Position numbers and translations under genes: made by a program. A stretch of DNA of 64,000 nt. Origin: Fulvitalea axinellae (GTDB lineage Bacteria > Bacteroidota > Bacteroidia > Cytophagales > Cyclobacteriaceae). Positions 45,201 to 53,039 of this stretch are shown one piece after another (positions within the stretch are counted from its first letter, which is position 1; the number at the start of each line of letters is the position of its first letter). The stretch is taken from the NCBI RefSeq assembly GCF_036492835.1, contig NZ_AP025314.1, forward strand, positions 124,001-188,000, in the 5' to 3' direction. The notes beneath the pieces are model-generated. The model was not told where the DNA came from. It ran no database searches and worked only from the letters and a program-made list of their open reading frames with translations.

Positions 45201-46732
45201 ATTCTATCGAGGACCTGGCCCAGCTGATTTATGATTTGAAAAACGCCAACCGCAAGGCGCGTATCAACGTCAAGCTCGTTTCCGAGGCTGGCGTAGGTAC
45301 AGTGGCCGCCGGAGTGGCCAAAGCCAAAGCCGACGCCATCCTGATTTCGGGATACGACGGCGGAACGGGCGCTTCTCCCCTTAGCTCGATTATGCACGCT
45401 GGCTTGCCGTGGGAACTCGGCTTGGCCGAAGCGCACCAGACATTGGTGAAAAATAAACTGCGTAACCGCATCGTGCTCCAGACCGACGGCCAGATCCGTA
45501 CAGGACGCGACTTGGCGGTAGCGGCGCTTCTCGGTGCCGAAGAATGGGGCGTATCTACGGCCGCTTTGGTTGTGGAAGGCTGTATCATGATGAGAAAATG
45601 TCATCTGAACACTTGCCCGGTGGGTGTTGCCACCCAGCGCAAAGAGCTCCGCAAACTCTTCAGCGGAGATCCGGACCACGTAGTGAACATGTTCTCTTTC
45701 TTGGCCGAAGAACTCAGGGAAGTTATGGCCGAGCTCGGTTTCCGCACTGTTGACGAAATGGTGGGCAAAGCCGGTGACGTGCTTAAAGTAACGGACGAGC
45801 TTGACCACTGGAAGCTGAAGTCGCTTGATCTCTCCCCTGTTCTTTACAAAGAAGAGTCAGACGAACCTGTATATAACACTGTCGAGCAAGCGCACGACAT
45901 TTACGAAATCCTCGACCGCAAGATGATCGAGGCCGTACAGCCGGCTTTGGAAAAAGGCGAAGCTGTAAAAGCCTCTTTCGATATCGTCAACACTAACCGC
46001 TCGGTTGGTGCGATGCTCTCGAACGAAGTGTCGAAAGCTTTCGGTTCGGCCGGATTGCCGGACGGGACTATCAAGCTCGATATTAAAGGATCGGCCGGTC
46101 AGAGTTTCGGGGTGTTCGGAGCCAAAGGAATCGAAATCGACCTTGAGGGCGAAGCGAACGACTACTTTGCGAAAGGCCTCTCGGGAGCCCGCATAATTGT
46201 CCGTCCGGACGATTCGTCGATGTTCCGCGCCCGCGAGAATATAATCGTAGGTAACGTAGCCCTTTACGGAGCCACTTCCGGCGAAGTGTTTATCCGTGGA
46301 CGTGCCGGCGAGCGTTTCTGCGTGCGTAACTCAGGAGCCACGGCGGTAGTTGAGGGCGTGGGCGACCACGGTTGCGAGTACATGACCGGCGGAACGGCCG
46401 TAGTGCTTGGCGCTACGGGCAGAAACTTTGCTGCGGGTATGAGCGGCGGCGTGGCTTACGTGTACGACAAGGAGAACAAGCTGGCCGAGAACTGCAACAT
46501 GGAGCTCGTGAACTTCGACCCGATGGAGGACGAGGATATCGAACGGGTAAATGACTTGATCACCCACCACGCCCAGTTGACTGGCAGCGGAACGGCCAAG
46601 CGCATTATCCGTCAGTGGGAAATGGCCTTGCCTTACTTCAAGAAGGTAATGCCGACCGACTACAAGGCGGTCTTGCTCAAGCGCAAGGCGGCTCTTCAGG
46701 AAAAACCGCAAGGGGAAGAAGCGGTCGCCTGA
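42203..46732 (+). CDS. gltB: Glutamate synthase large subunit
   Basis: 1509 residues from ATG 42203, preceded by an in-frame TTG. An 18-residue propeptide precedes the catalytic Cys19 (EHDACGIGF) of the class II glutaminase. The central and FMN domains carry PPPHHDIYSIEDLAQLI and GYDGGTGASPLSS, with the [3Fe-4S] cysteines in MMRKCHLNTCPVGVATQ. The C-terminal GXGXG β-helix (GEVFIRGRAGERFCVRNSGA) is complete. It transfers the amide N of glutamine to 2-oxoglutarate and receives electrons from GltD, encoded 90 nt downstream. Confidence 0.97.
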   Translation: MREELTRSLYTPSLEHDACGIGFVANLKNRPSSRTITDALLMLTNMEHRGGCGCDPQSGDGAGILFQLPYTFFESYAKGAGFELPEPGKYGAGMIFFPSDDEARKDCKKVLETKAKYLGFEVLGYRTVPTDNSCLGEAPLASEPVIEQMFVSHAGAEDSDALERKLYVLRQAASHTINKEYQHEDFYVASFSCRVITYKGQLTTHQVQPYYKDLSNEAVQSAFAMVHSRFSTNTFPKWKLAQPFRFIAHNGEINTIRGNVNWMRSNETLLESTLFTREEIEMLKPVCDPANSDSANLDSMIELLMLGGRPLPHVMMMLVPEAWQEHEQMDPVRKAFYQFHASIMEPWDGPASICFTDGTRVGATLDRNGLRPSRYCVTDDDRVIMASEAGALPVDQSTIISKGRLQPGRMFVVDLEKGRIVSDEEIKDEICNSKPYHEWLAANEVPLRDIPKPLKPTYQADVESLLERQLAFGFTSEDQKTILGPMVEQGKEPLGSMGADTPLAILSRKSRHLSDYFKQLFAQVSNPPIDPLRERLVMSLNTGLGPTFNILSETPQHCKQIGLDQPVLTNVQLDKIRCVKHTNFRTKVIDILFDADGKEGRMEEAIDAICQAADEAIVNEGQNILLLSDRNITEGKAAIPSLLAVGAIHHHLVNSGTRVRVSLVVEAGDVRETHHFATLIGYGATAVNPYMAFETLHDMSRKGLLSKTYTEKELNKSYIKSIGLGLLKIFSKMGISTLQSYHGAQIFEALGVSSKVVDKCFAGTVSRIEGLDFDGIAKEVLARHNYAFNDEAGRKKLDTGGLYQWKRRGEAHLFNPETISLLQRSTRENNYSVYKEYASKINDQSKRNITLRSLLDFKKRESIPLEEVEPKESIFKRFATGAMSFGSISYEAHSTLAVAMNRIGGKSNSGEGGEDEVRFERKENGDWERSAIKQVASGRFGVTSHYLSNAEELQIKVAQGAKPGEGGQLPGHKVDDWIGRVRNSTPGVGLISPPPHHDIYSIEDLAQLIYDLKNANRKARINVKLVSEAGVGTVAAGVAKAKADAILISGYDGGTGASPLSSIMHAGLPWELGLAEAHQTLVKNKLRNRIVLQTDGQIRTGRDLAVAALLGAEEWGVSTAALVVEGCIMMRKCHLNTCPVGVATQRKELRKLFSGDPDHVVNMFSFLAEELREVMAELGFRTVDEMVGKAGDVLKVTDELDHWKLKSLDLSPVLYKEESDEPVYNTVEQAHDIYEILDRKMIEAVQPALEKGEAVKASFDIVNTNRSVGAMLSNEVSKAFGSAGLPDGTIKLDIKGSAGQSFGVFGAKGIEIDLEGEANDYFAKGLSGARIIVRPDDSSMFRARENIIVGNVALYGATSGEVFIRGRAGERFCVRNSGATAVVEGVGDHGCEYMTGGTAVVLGATGRNFAAGMSGGVAYVYDKENKLAENCNMELVNFDPMEDEDIERVNDLITHHAQLTGSGTAKRIIRQWEMALPYFKKVMPTDYKAVLLKRKAALQEKPQGEEAVA

Positions 46733-46821
46733 TATGGCAAACGCGACGGGCCGGCCGACAAACACCGGCGCGTCGTATAATCTTCCGGTTTTGATTTTGG
46801 AACAGAAAAAGGAATTGAATC

Positions 46822-48291
46822 ATGGGAAAGCCGACGGGATTCTTAGAATTTGATCGTCAGTTGCCAGGCAAGGTTGATCCGCTCACCCGAGTGCAGAATT
46901 ATAAAGAGTTTTATCTCGAATTTTCAGACGAGAACATTAATAATCAGGCAGCCCGCTGTATGGACTGCGGTGTGCCGTTTTGCCATAGCGGCTGTCCTCT
47001 GGGAAATATTATCCCGGAATTTAACGAGGCCGTTTATCAGAAAAACTGGGAAGAGGCCGCGGAGATTTTGCTCTCCACAAACAACTTCCCCGAATTTACC
47101 GGACGTATTTGCCCGGCTCCTTGCGAGTCGGCCTGCGTGTTGGGAATTAACCAGCCTCCGGTAACAATCGAGAATATCGAGAAAACGATTATCGAGAAAG
47201 CCTTTTCGAACGGATTGGTGACTCCTCAGCCTCCGAAAAGCCGGACCGGGAAAAAAGTGGCCGTTGTAGGCTCTGGCCCTGCGGGACTCGCCGCGGCCGC
47301 GCAGCTCAACAAAGCCGGTCATTCGGTGACGGTATTCGAACGTGACGACCGCGTAGGCGGATTGTTGCGCTACGGTATTCCGGATTTCAAACTCGGAAAA
47401 TGGGTAATCGATCGCCGTACGAAGGTGATGGAAGAGGAAGGCATCGTGTTCAAAACCAGCGTAAACGTTGGTGTTGACTTCACTGTAGAGCAACTCCACG
47501 ACGAATTTGACGCCGTGGCGCTTTGCGGAGGATCCACTATTCCGCGTGACTTGCCGATTCCGGGCCGTGAGGCCGAAGGAATTCATTTTGCGATGGACTT
47601 CCTTAAGCAACAGAATAAGAAGGTGGCGGGTGACGATGTGCCGGACCAAATCCGGGCAACGGAGAAGCACGTAATCGTAATCGGTGGTGGCGATACTGGC
47701 GCCGACTGTGTGGGAACGTCAAACCGCCACGGCGCGACGACTATCACGCAATTGGAGCTTATGCCGAAGCCTCCGGCCCAGAGAGCCGAATCAACTCCTT
47801 GGCCGATGTGGCCGATGATGTTGCGGACCTCCACTTCGCATGAGGAAGGTTGCGACCGTAAGTGGGCTGTTTTGACCAAGGAATTTACCAAAGGTGAAAA
47901 CGGCGAGGTTACGGGTCTCAAGATTGCCGAAGTCCGCTGGGATACGCCAAAAGACGGCGGGCGCCCGACATTCGTGGAGGTGGAAGGCACGGAAAAAGTA
48001 CTGAAGTGCGATTTGGCTTTGTTGGCCATCGGTTTCGTGCATCCTCAGAAAGAAGGCTTGGTGGAAGATCTTGGCGTAAGCCTTGACGGCCGTGGAAATG
48101 TAGCCACCGCCACTAGCTCTTACCAGACCGACGTTCCCGGTGTTTTCGCCGCCGGCGATATGCGCCGTGGCCAGTCTTTGGTCGTTTGGGCGATGTCCGA
48201 AGGCCGGGAATGCGCCAAGGAAATGGACGAGTACCTGACTGGCAAAGAGTCGGTGCTTGAGCAGAAAAACGAATCAGTTATCGCTGTATAA
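46822..48291 (+). CDS. gltD: Glutamate synthase small subunit
   Basis: 489 residues. N-terminal cysteine clusters [17 protein letters not shown] and [12 protein letters not shown] bind two [4Fe-4S] centres. The FAD fold [17 protein letters not shown] and the NADPH fold [16 protein letters not shown] follow. It takes electrons from NADPH and passes them to GltB. The gene order gltB-gltD and the 90-nt spacing show an operon, closed by hairpins at 48305 and 48368. Confidence 0.97.
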   Translation: MGKPTGFLEFDRQLPGKVDPLTRVQNYKEFYLEFSDENINNQAARCMDCGVPFCHSGCPLGNIIPEFNEAVYQKNWEEAAEILLSTNNFPEFTGRICPAPCESACVLGINQPPVTIENIEKTIIEKAFSNGLVTPQPPKSRTGKKVAVVGSGPAGLAAAAQLNKAGHSVTVFERDDRVGGLLRYGIPDFKLGKWVIDRRTKVMEEEGIVFKTSVNVGVDFTVEQLHDEFDAVALCGGSTIPRDLPIPGREAEGIHFAMDFLKQQNKKVAGDDVPDQIRATEKHVIVIGGGDTGADCVGTSNRHGATTITQLELMPKPPAQRAESTPWPMWPMMLRTSTSHEEGCDRKWAVLTKEFTKGENGEVTGLKIAEVRWDTPKDGGRPTFVEVEGTEKVLKCDLALLAIGFVHPQKEGLVEDLGVSLDGRGNVATATSSYQTDVPGVFAAGDMRRGQSLVVWAMSEGRECAKEMDEYLTGKESVLEQKNESVIAV

Positions 48292-48304
48292 TAAATAGCT
48301 GAAT

Positions 48305-48324
48305 CCCGGGCCTTTGGGTCCGGG
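48305..48324 (+). terminator. First hairpin after gltD
   Basis: CCCGG / CCGGG stem followed by only three T; weaker than the next hairpin downstream. Confidence 0.45.
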
Positions 48325-48367
48325 TTTAAAGAAAACCTTATTCATCAGGTGTTTAGGTACGTTCGCT

Positions 48368-48397
48368 AAGGCGGGGAGAGGTCCCCGCCTTTCTTTT
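48368..48397 (+). terminator. Terminator of gltBD
   Basis: Perfect 10-bp stem AAGGCGGGGA / TCCCCGCCTT with a GAGG loop, followed by TCTTTTT. Confidence 0.9.
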
Positions 48398-48422
48398 TGC
48401 CCAAAAAATCGAGGGCATAAAA

Positions 48423-48454
48423 AAAACGGAAAAGCTGTCGGGCTAATCCGTTTT
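48423..48454 (-). terminator. Terminator of the tRNA-like cluster
   Basis: AAAACGGA / TCCGTTTT stem (48423-48430 with 48447-48454). On the minus strand it is followed by more T, 29 nt past the last tRNA-like gene. Confidence 0.75.
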
Positions 48455-48482
48455 CGAAAGAAGTAAAGACGGTGAGATTATG

Positions 48483-48593
48483 CTGTAGGAGAAGGATTCG
48501 AACCTCCACGGAGCGGTTAGTCGCCGAAACGATTTGTCCCTTACCTCCACCCCCGAGACAGGAGGGCACGTCTGCCAATTTCGTCACCCTACA
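48483..48593 (-). tRNA. Class II-like tRNA with apparent GUC anticodon, copy 1
   Basis: 111 nt read on the minus strand. Acceptor TGTAGGG pairs with TCCTACA (7 bp, one G-U) and the discriminator is G. D arm ACG/CGT holds G18-G19; the anticodon arm is CCCTC-CTGTCTC-GGGGG with anticodon GTC at 48557-48559; the T arm is GGAGG-TTCGAAT-CCTTC. T8, A14, T54, T55, C56 and A58 are in place. The 42-nt variable region (GGAG/CTCC plus a TTCG-capped inner hairpin) is about twice the longest normal one. The loop is like tRNA-Asp except T at 37, and the D arm is like tRNA-Leu. CCA is not encoded. Amino-acid identity is unknown. Confidence 0.7.
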
Positions 48594-48637
48594 GTGTTTT
48601 CGTTTTTTATAAACGAAAGTTCCGTGTAAGAAAATAG

Positions 48638-48748
48638 CTGTAGGAGAAGGATTCGAACCTCCACGGAGCGGTTAGTCGCCGAAGCGATTTATCCCTTACC
48701 TCCACCCCCGAGACAGGAGGGTACGTCTGCCAATTTCGTCACCCTACA
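48638..48748 (-). tRNA. Class II-like tRNA with apparent GUC anticodon, copy 2
   Basis: Same length and fold as copy 1, separated from it by 44 nt. It differs at three bases: position 26 (A for G), the variable-arm hairpin (C-G pair where copy 1 has T-G) and one unpaired base of the variable region. Anticodon GTC is at 48712-48714. The flanking spacers are unrelated to each other, so only the tRNA-like part is duplicated or maintained. Confidence 0.7.
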
Positions 48749-48795
48749 GTATGGCTAAAATAGATGCGGCAAATCGTTCTTTTGCCGGAATATGG

Positions 48796-48906
48796 CTGTA
48801 GGAGAAGGATTCGAACCTCCACGGAGCGGTTAGTCGCCGAAGCGATTTGTCCCTTACCTCCACCCCCGAGACAGGAGGGTACGTCTGCCAATTTCGTCAC
48901 CCTACA
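48796..48906 (-). tRNA. Class II-like tRNA with apparent GUC anticodon, copy 3
   Basis: First copy to be transcribed. It differs from copy 2 by a single base in the variable region and carries the TCGC-TTCG-GCGA variable hairpin. Anticodon GTC is at 48870-48872. It lies 53 nt downstream of a TACATTTG box on the same strand, and all three copies precede one terminator at 48423-48454, so they are probably cut from one transcript. Confidence 0.7.
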
Positions 48907-48959
48907 GTGTTTTCCAGAAGAAATCCGAATTCGTTAATCCTTCTTTGTTTCTGTTAATA

Positions 48960-48967
48960 CAAATGTA
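48960..48967 (-). promoter_or_regulatory. Bacteroidota-type -7 box (TACATTTG) for the tRNA-like cluster
   Basis: Exact TAnnTTTG match on the minus strand in an AT-rich region. The nearest TTG upstream is 29 nt away, longer than the usual 19-21. Confidence 0.5.
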
Positions 48968-49160
48968 AAGAAATGATTTTTTTATTAAAAATATCGCAAT
49001 AAAAATTTATAATTTTTACGACTAGGTCATTAAAGGTGGGCTTTTGATGTGACGGTCATAATTGAGGTCGGTTCGGTGCTTGATATGTTGAGAAAATAAA
49101 AATATTGCACCAAGGAGTATTCATTTTTTACGTATGTTGGAACTAATTGTATGTAACAAA

Positions 49161-49312
49161 GAAAGGGAGCCTTTTGCTCCCTTTCAACCTCAAACAAACA
49201 TACATTAATTAACCAATTGTTCACCCTTATAGGTTGTTCAGGCCTATAAGTTATCTTTAATGCTTTTGATTCTATCTTATGGTGCGTGGCTTGGCCACGC
49301 ATCAATTTTTTT
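49161..49312 (+). ncRNA. Candidate small RNA with three hairpins
   Basis: Hairpin 1 is GAAAGGGAGC / GCTCCCTTTC with a 5-nt loop (49161-49185), hairpin 2 is CTTATAGG / CCTATAAG (49226-49250), and hairpin 3 is TGCGTGGC / GCCACGCA with a 3-nt loop (49283-49301) followed by eight T. All stems are perfect, and the last is a standard intrinsic terminator with no gene to terminate. The 5' end and promoter are not defined. Confidence 0.4.
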
Positions 49313-49582
49313 CTTTCGGATATACGGCCTTTGTTTCCTGTCCGTATTTGTCCGGTTATCGAAAATTTTGTCCTATTTTGGACATGTTATAGTCTGTCTT
49401 TATTTTCTTCAATAGTTGTGCCAATAATACAAGTTGTTGTTTTTGAGGGTGTTGTGTTTTTTTAAGTCAGTATTGTGTGCGGTTTTCGGACACCCGAATG
49501 ACCATTAATGTACAATGCCGATTTTGCCCGAAATTATCATAAGGAATTTCTTCCGATCGCATAACATTGGTTTCCGAAAGCG

Positions 49583-49590
49583 TATATTTG
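49583..49590 (+). promoter_or_regulatory. Bacteroidota-type -7 box (TATATTTG)
   Basis: Exact TAnnTTTG match 30 nt before the ATG at 49621. A TTG lies 13 nt upstream, closer than usual. Confidence 0.6.
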
Positions 49591-49620
49591 CAAATCATTC
49601 CTTATCTAAAATTCACGATC

Positions 49621-50121
49621 ATGATTCAAGTGAGCCAGGAAATTATTGACAAGGTTGCCAGCGAGCTGAGCGGCAAAAGTGAGGCGCAAGCCGAGCAAAT
49701 TATGCAGGCTTTCAGCCAAGAACAGCCGTTTGTGCTGGGATATGGCTTCCTGATGGAGGAGCGGTTGGAAAATCCCGGTGACTTTGAATTGTTGGTGTTT
49801 GTGCTGACGCTGATTTGGGCTTGCTTCAAGGAGCTGAGTCCCGAGTTGCAACCCGTAACGGACGACGTGTTGGCCGACGCCGCTGAGGTGCATATGAACG
49901 AGAGTCAGGCTACGGAGGATTTGGCTGGTAAGACTGACGAGGAAATCGCCAAGATGATGCATGACCGCATCTCGAAAGAGAATCAGGCGCCGTTGTTGGA
50001 GTTCCTTTCGGGCTTTGTTTACAATTCGACTTTCGGTCAGGACAATTTGATGGCCCAAGGGGTCATCCTCTCCGTGGGCACTATAGCCGTGAAGGCTTTT
50101 GACAAATCCGTTAACGGATAA
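49621..50121 (+). CDS. Unknown cytoplasmic protein
   Basis: 166 residues from ATG 49621, placed just after a good -7 box; an upstream in-frame TTG was not chosen because it would overlap the promoter. The protein is acidic and helical, with one moderately hydrophobic segment (FELLVFVLTLIWACF) that could be a buried helix. I recognise no domain. lysA begins 78 nt downstream in the same direction, so they may be cotranscribed. Confidence 0.7.
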   Translation: MIQVSQEIIDKVASELSGKSEAQAEQIMQAFSQEQPFVLGYGFLMEERLENPGDFELLVFVLTLIWACFKELSPELQPVTDDVLADAAEVHMNESQATEDLAGKTDEEIAKMMHDRISKENQAPLLEFLSGFVYNSTFGQDNLMAQGVILSVGTIAVKAFDKSVNG

Positions 50122-50199
50122 CCAGAATAGACTCGCTCCGGAGCGGAGCGCCGCGGAAGGGACCTTTGTTCAGGTCCGTTTGCGGTTTACATATTATAA

Positions 50200-51444
50200 A
50201 TGAGTTTTCTAATGGAACTGAACAACAACGTTTACACGATCCAGGGCTTGAAGCTTACGGATATCGCCGAGCAGTTCGGCACCCCCGTTTACGTGTATGA
50301 CGCGGACAAGATTGCCGGACAAGTACAAAAGCTTAAGGACGGCTTCAAGGGCCTGAACGTTAAGCTGAAGTACGCTGCCAAGGCCTTGACGAACCTTTCC
50401 ATCCTGAAACTCATACGAAAACAGGGCTGCGGCCTGGACGTGGTTTCGATTCAGGAAGCGCATCTGGGTATTAGAGCCGGTTTCAAGCCTTCCGAAATCC
50501 TGTTTACACCAAATTCGGTGGCGTTTTCCGAAATCAGGGAAGCCGTAGAACTGGGATTGCAGATCAATATCGACAATATTTCGATTTTGGAGCAGTTCGG
50601 GAACGAGTACGGGGGAACGAAGTCTTGCTGTATCCGTCTGAATCCGCACATTATGGCGGGCGGTAACAACAAGATTTCTACCGGGCATATTGACTCGAAA
50701 TTTGGAATTTCGGTTTACCAGATGCGCCATATCGAGCGAATCGTTAAGGCGTGTAACATGCGCATTAACGGCCTGCACGTACACACTGGTTCAGATATTC
50801 TGGATCCGGAAGTGTTCTTGCGCGGCGCTGAGATTATTTTCGAATCGGCTACTCATTTCCCTGATCTTGAGTTTATCGATTTCGGTAGCGGCTTCAAGGT
50901 AGCCTATAAGGACGACGACATTACGACCGACCTTCAAGAGCTGGGCAAGAAGTTGGGTTCTGCTTTTAAGGCGTTCTGCAAGGAATACGGGCGTAAGCTG
51001 GAGCTTTGGTTTGAGCCGGGCAAATTTATCGTAAGCGAGTCCGGGTATTTCTTGGTAAGGGCGAATACGCTCAAAACTACGCCGGCTACCGTATTTGTTG
51101 GAGTGGATTCGGGGCAAAACCACCTTATCCGCCCAATGATGTACGGTGCCCACCACGAAATCGTAAACGTGTCGAATACTTCGGGAACCAAGCGCGTGTA
51201 TACCATAGTGGGGTATATTTGCGAAACGGATACGTTTGGTTGGGACAGGCAAATGCACGAAGTGCGCGAAGGCGATATTTTGGCTATTAAGAACGCCGGA
51301 GCGTATGGCTTCAGCATGGCTTCGAACTACAACTCGCGTTTGCGTCCGGCCGAGGTAATGGTATACAAAGGCGAGGCTAAGCTTATCCGCCAGCGTGAAA
51401 CCCTTGACGATCTTTTGAGAAACCAAGTGGAAATCGAACTGTAG
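50200..51444 (+). CDS. lysA: Diaminopimelate decarboxylase
   Basis: 414 residues. The PLP Lys is K61 in LKYAAKALTN, the His/Ser face is GLHVHTGSDI, the phosphate-binding glycines are FIDFGSGF, and the substrate side is WFEPGKFIV and VGYICETDTFG. It decarboxylates meso-diaminopimelate to lysine, the last step of lysine synthesis. lysC, the first step, is 1.6 kb away on the other strand, with a DNA methyltransferase gene in between. A second Met at 50212 is a possible start. Confidence 0.95.
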   Translation: MSFLMELNNNVYTIQGLKLTDIAEQFGTPVYVYDADKIAGQVQKLKDGFKGLNVKLKYAAKALTNLSILKLIRKQGCGLDVVSIQEAHLGIRAGFKPSEILFTPNSVAFSEIREAVELGLQINIDNISILEQFGNEYGGTKSCCIRLNPHIMAGGNNKISTGHIDSKFGISVYQMRHIERIVKACNMRINGLHVHTGSDILDPEVFLRGAEIIFESATHFPDLEFIDFGSGFKVAYKDDDITTDLQELGKKLGSAFKAFCKEYGRKLELWFEPGKFIVSESGYFLVRANTLKTTPATVFVGVDSGQNHLIRPMMYGAHHEIVNVSNTSGTKRVYTIVGYICETDTFGWDRQMHEVREGDILAIKNAGAYGFSMASNYNSRLRPAEVMVYKGEAKLIRQRETLDDLLRNQVEIEL

Positions 51445-51464
51445 AAAGTTCGGTTTTAAGAATA

Positions 51465-51502
51465 AAAAACGGCCGTCGGATGAATTTCCGGTGGCCGTTT
51501 TT
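51465..51502. terminator. Bidirectional terminator between lysA and the methyltransferase gene
   Basis: Perfect 10-bp stem AAAAACGGCC / GGCCGTTTTT, with an inner CGGA/TCCG stem, between convergent genes. Confidence 0.88.
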
Positions 51503-52774
51503 CTATTTAAAAAAGAGATTCCATTTTTCTTCCAGATTCCGGGCGATATGGTAGGCCAAGAACGGTGGCACGGCGTTTCCGATTACTTTGTACCCTTGCG
51601 ATGGGCTGAGGTCCCACCTTTTGCGTGTTTTTCCCGTTGCTGGTATTACGAATTCGAAATCGTCGGGGAAGGTTTGAATCCTTGCGCATTCGCGGAGGGA
51701 AAGTCGGCGTTGCGGTTTTCCGGCCTGGAGTTCTTTAATGTTTTTTCCGCCATTATGAGCATTCAATCTCCGGAATTCGATATTTCCGTGATGCTCGGCT
51801 CTAATGGTGGGACTTATTCCGTTTAGACTTATTTCCCCTTGTCCTTGGCAGTGTTTGCCCATAAATTTCGCTTTGGAATAATGTCGGTGCGAAAGGTCGG
51901 TTACACCGTCCGGTTCCGGCAAATCGCTCAGGATGTCGGAAAGTTTGGTTTCGGAAAGTTCTTCGGGGACATCTTTCTTCACTGGTTTGGTGTGAGTGGC
52001 TTTTGGGTAAGGGTCGAACTCTTTCGGAATGTCTTCCATAGACAAGGCCTCCAAAGCCTCGGGAGTGAGAGCCGACCTTTTGAAGCCGATAAAGATAACG
52101 CGTTCGCGGTTCTGTGGGATACCAAATTTCCAAGCGGCCAAAACTTGTGGAGATACGACTAGATAACCGTCGTTTGAAGTGGCGGAGAAATCTTTTTGTA
52201 TAATGTCCTTAACATCCCCAAGGTTTACCAGCCCTTTTACGTTCTCTGCCACAAACACTTTTGGCTGACAGATCTCGATCACCTCTTTCATCCAGCAGTA
52301 CAGTTGTCCGCGGGTTTCGATAGAGGGAATGTCCTCGTCTCCGATGATTTTTCCAGTATGGTCTTTATGGGAATTCAGCCCGTTCCTTTTGCCCGATAAG
52401 CTGAAATCTTGGCAAGGGAATCCGCCCGTTACTACGTCTACATTTTTAGGCAGGATATTTTCGCCCGCTTTATGACGCTTTACAATATCGACTACGCTTT
52501 CGAGCCTGAATGTTGTGGGGGAATAGCCGAATGACTTTTTGAAAAAATGAGTCCAAGCGGTTTGTGCGTCAGGGTTAATGTCGTTAGCGAAGACGGTTTC
52601 GAACCGATTTTTTTTCAGGAGAACTTGTTCTGAATCGGTGGGGCCTTCAATCCAACCGAAATTGGCTATGGGATTTAGGTTTGCCTTGTGTACGGAAAAT
52701 CCTCCTTCGAAGCCCAGGTCCATTCCGCCGCATCCGGAAAACAGAGACAATACCTTTTTTGTCGGTTGGTTCAT
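51503..52774 (-). CDS. DNA (cytosine-5)-methyltransferase
   Basis: 423 residues. Motif I LFSGCGGMDLGFEGG, motif IV GGFPCQDFSLSG with catalytic Cys121, motif VI ENV (177-179), motif VIII QNRERV and motif X GNAVPPFLAYH are all present, so the enzyme should be active. The target-recognition region between motifs VIII and X (about residues 230-345) gives no readable specificity. No restriction endonuclease or Vsr gene is adjacent; it looks like an orphan methyltransferase placed between lysA and lysC. Confidence 0.94.
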   Translation of the reverse strand: MNQPTKKVLSLFSGCGGMDLGFEGGFSVHKANLNPIANFGWIEGPTDSEQVLLKKNRFETVFANDINPDAQTAWTHFFKKSFGYSPTTFRLESVVDIVKRHKAGENILPKNVDVVTGGFPCQDFSLSGKRNGLNSHKDHTGKIIGDEDIPSIETRGQLYCWMKEVIEICQPKVFVAENVKGLVNLGDVKDIIQKDFSATSNDGYLVVSPQVLAAWKFGIPQNRERVIFIGFKRSALTPEALEALSMEDIPKEFDPYPKATHTKPVKKDVPEELSETKLSDILSDLPEPDGVTDLSHRHYSKAKFMGKHCQGQGEISLNGISPTIRAEHHGNIEFRRLNAHNGGKNIKELQAGKPQRRLSLRECARIQTFPDDFEFVIPATGKTRKRWDLSPSQGYKVIGNAVPPFLAYHIARNLEEKWNLFFK

Positions 52775-52859
52775 TTATGTTATACCGAAAATTATTGAAT
52801 TTGAATAGTTGGCAAAACGCTTTCGGGTATGTCCGGTTCTGTGATAAAGACAAATGTTT

Positions 52860-53039
52860 ATGCAACACAAAACAAGTACGGACAGGTCGGAGCCGTTTCC
52901 GCAAAATTACAAGAATCCCGGATATTCCAACACTTTACTTTTTACGCTCGCAGGTATTTTGCTGGTGGGAGCCTTGGTGGCCGGGGCGGTGTTGTTTGGG
53001 CAAGGCCGGAGCGGAAAAAGAAAAAACCCTCCAAGGTGA
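52860..53039 (+). CDS. Possible small single-span membrane protein
   Basis: 59 residues from ATG 52860 (another ATG two codons earlier). A polar N-terminus, one strong hydrophobic helix (LLFTLAGILLVGALVAGAVLF) and a basic tail (GRSGKRKNPPR) give a coherent Nin-Cout or Nout-Cin small protein. It is divergent from the methyltransferase gene. Its stop codon falls inside the hairpin that terminates lysC, which weakens the case for a maintained gene. Confidence 0.4.
   Translation: MQHKTSTDRSEPFPQNYKNPGYSNTLLFTLAGILLVGALVAGAVLFGQGRSGKRKNPPR

Larger units (their letters stand above)
48907..49620 (+). other. 714-nt AT-rich spacer with three hairpins
   Basis: Its left end holds the promoter of the tRNA-like cluster. 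From 49161 to 49312 there are three successive perfect hairpins, the last a terminator, possibly a small RNA. The right end holds a TATATTTG box for the gene at 49621. A 91-codon minus-strand frame runs through the hairpins and is not called. Confidence 0.55.

Noticed and set aside
48483..48906. Three regularly spaced repeats resembling a short CRISPR array
   Set aside because: The repeats are 111 nt long and fold as full tRNA cloverleaves; the 44-47-nt intervals hold small hairpins, and no cas genes are present.
49030..49305. 91-codon minus-strand frame
   Set aside because: It runs through three perfect hairpins including a terminator; composition is AT-driven.
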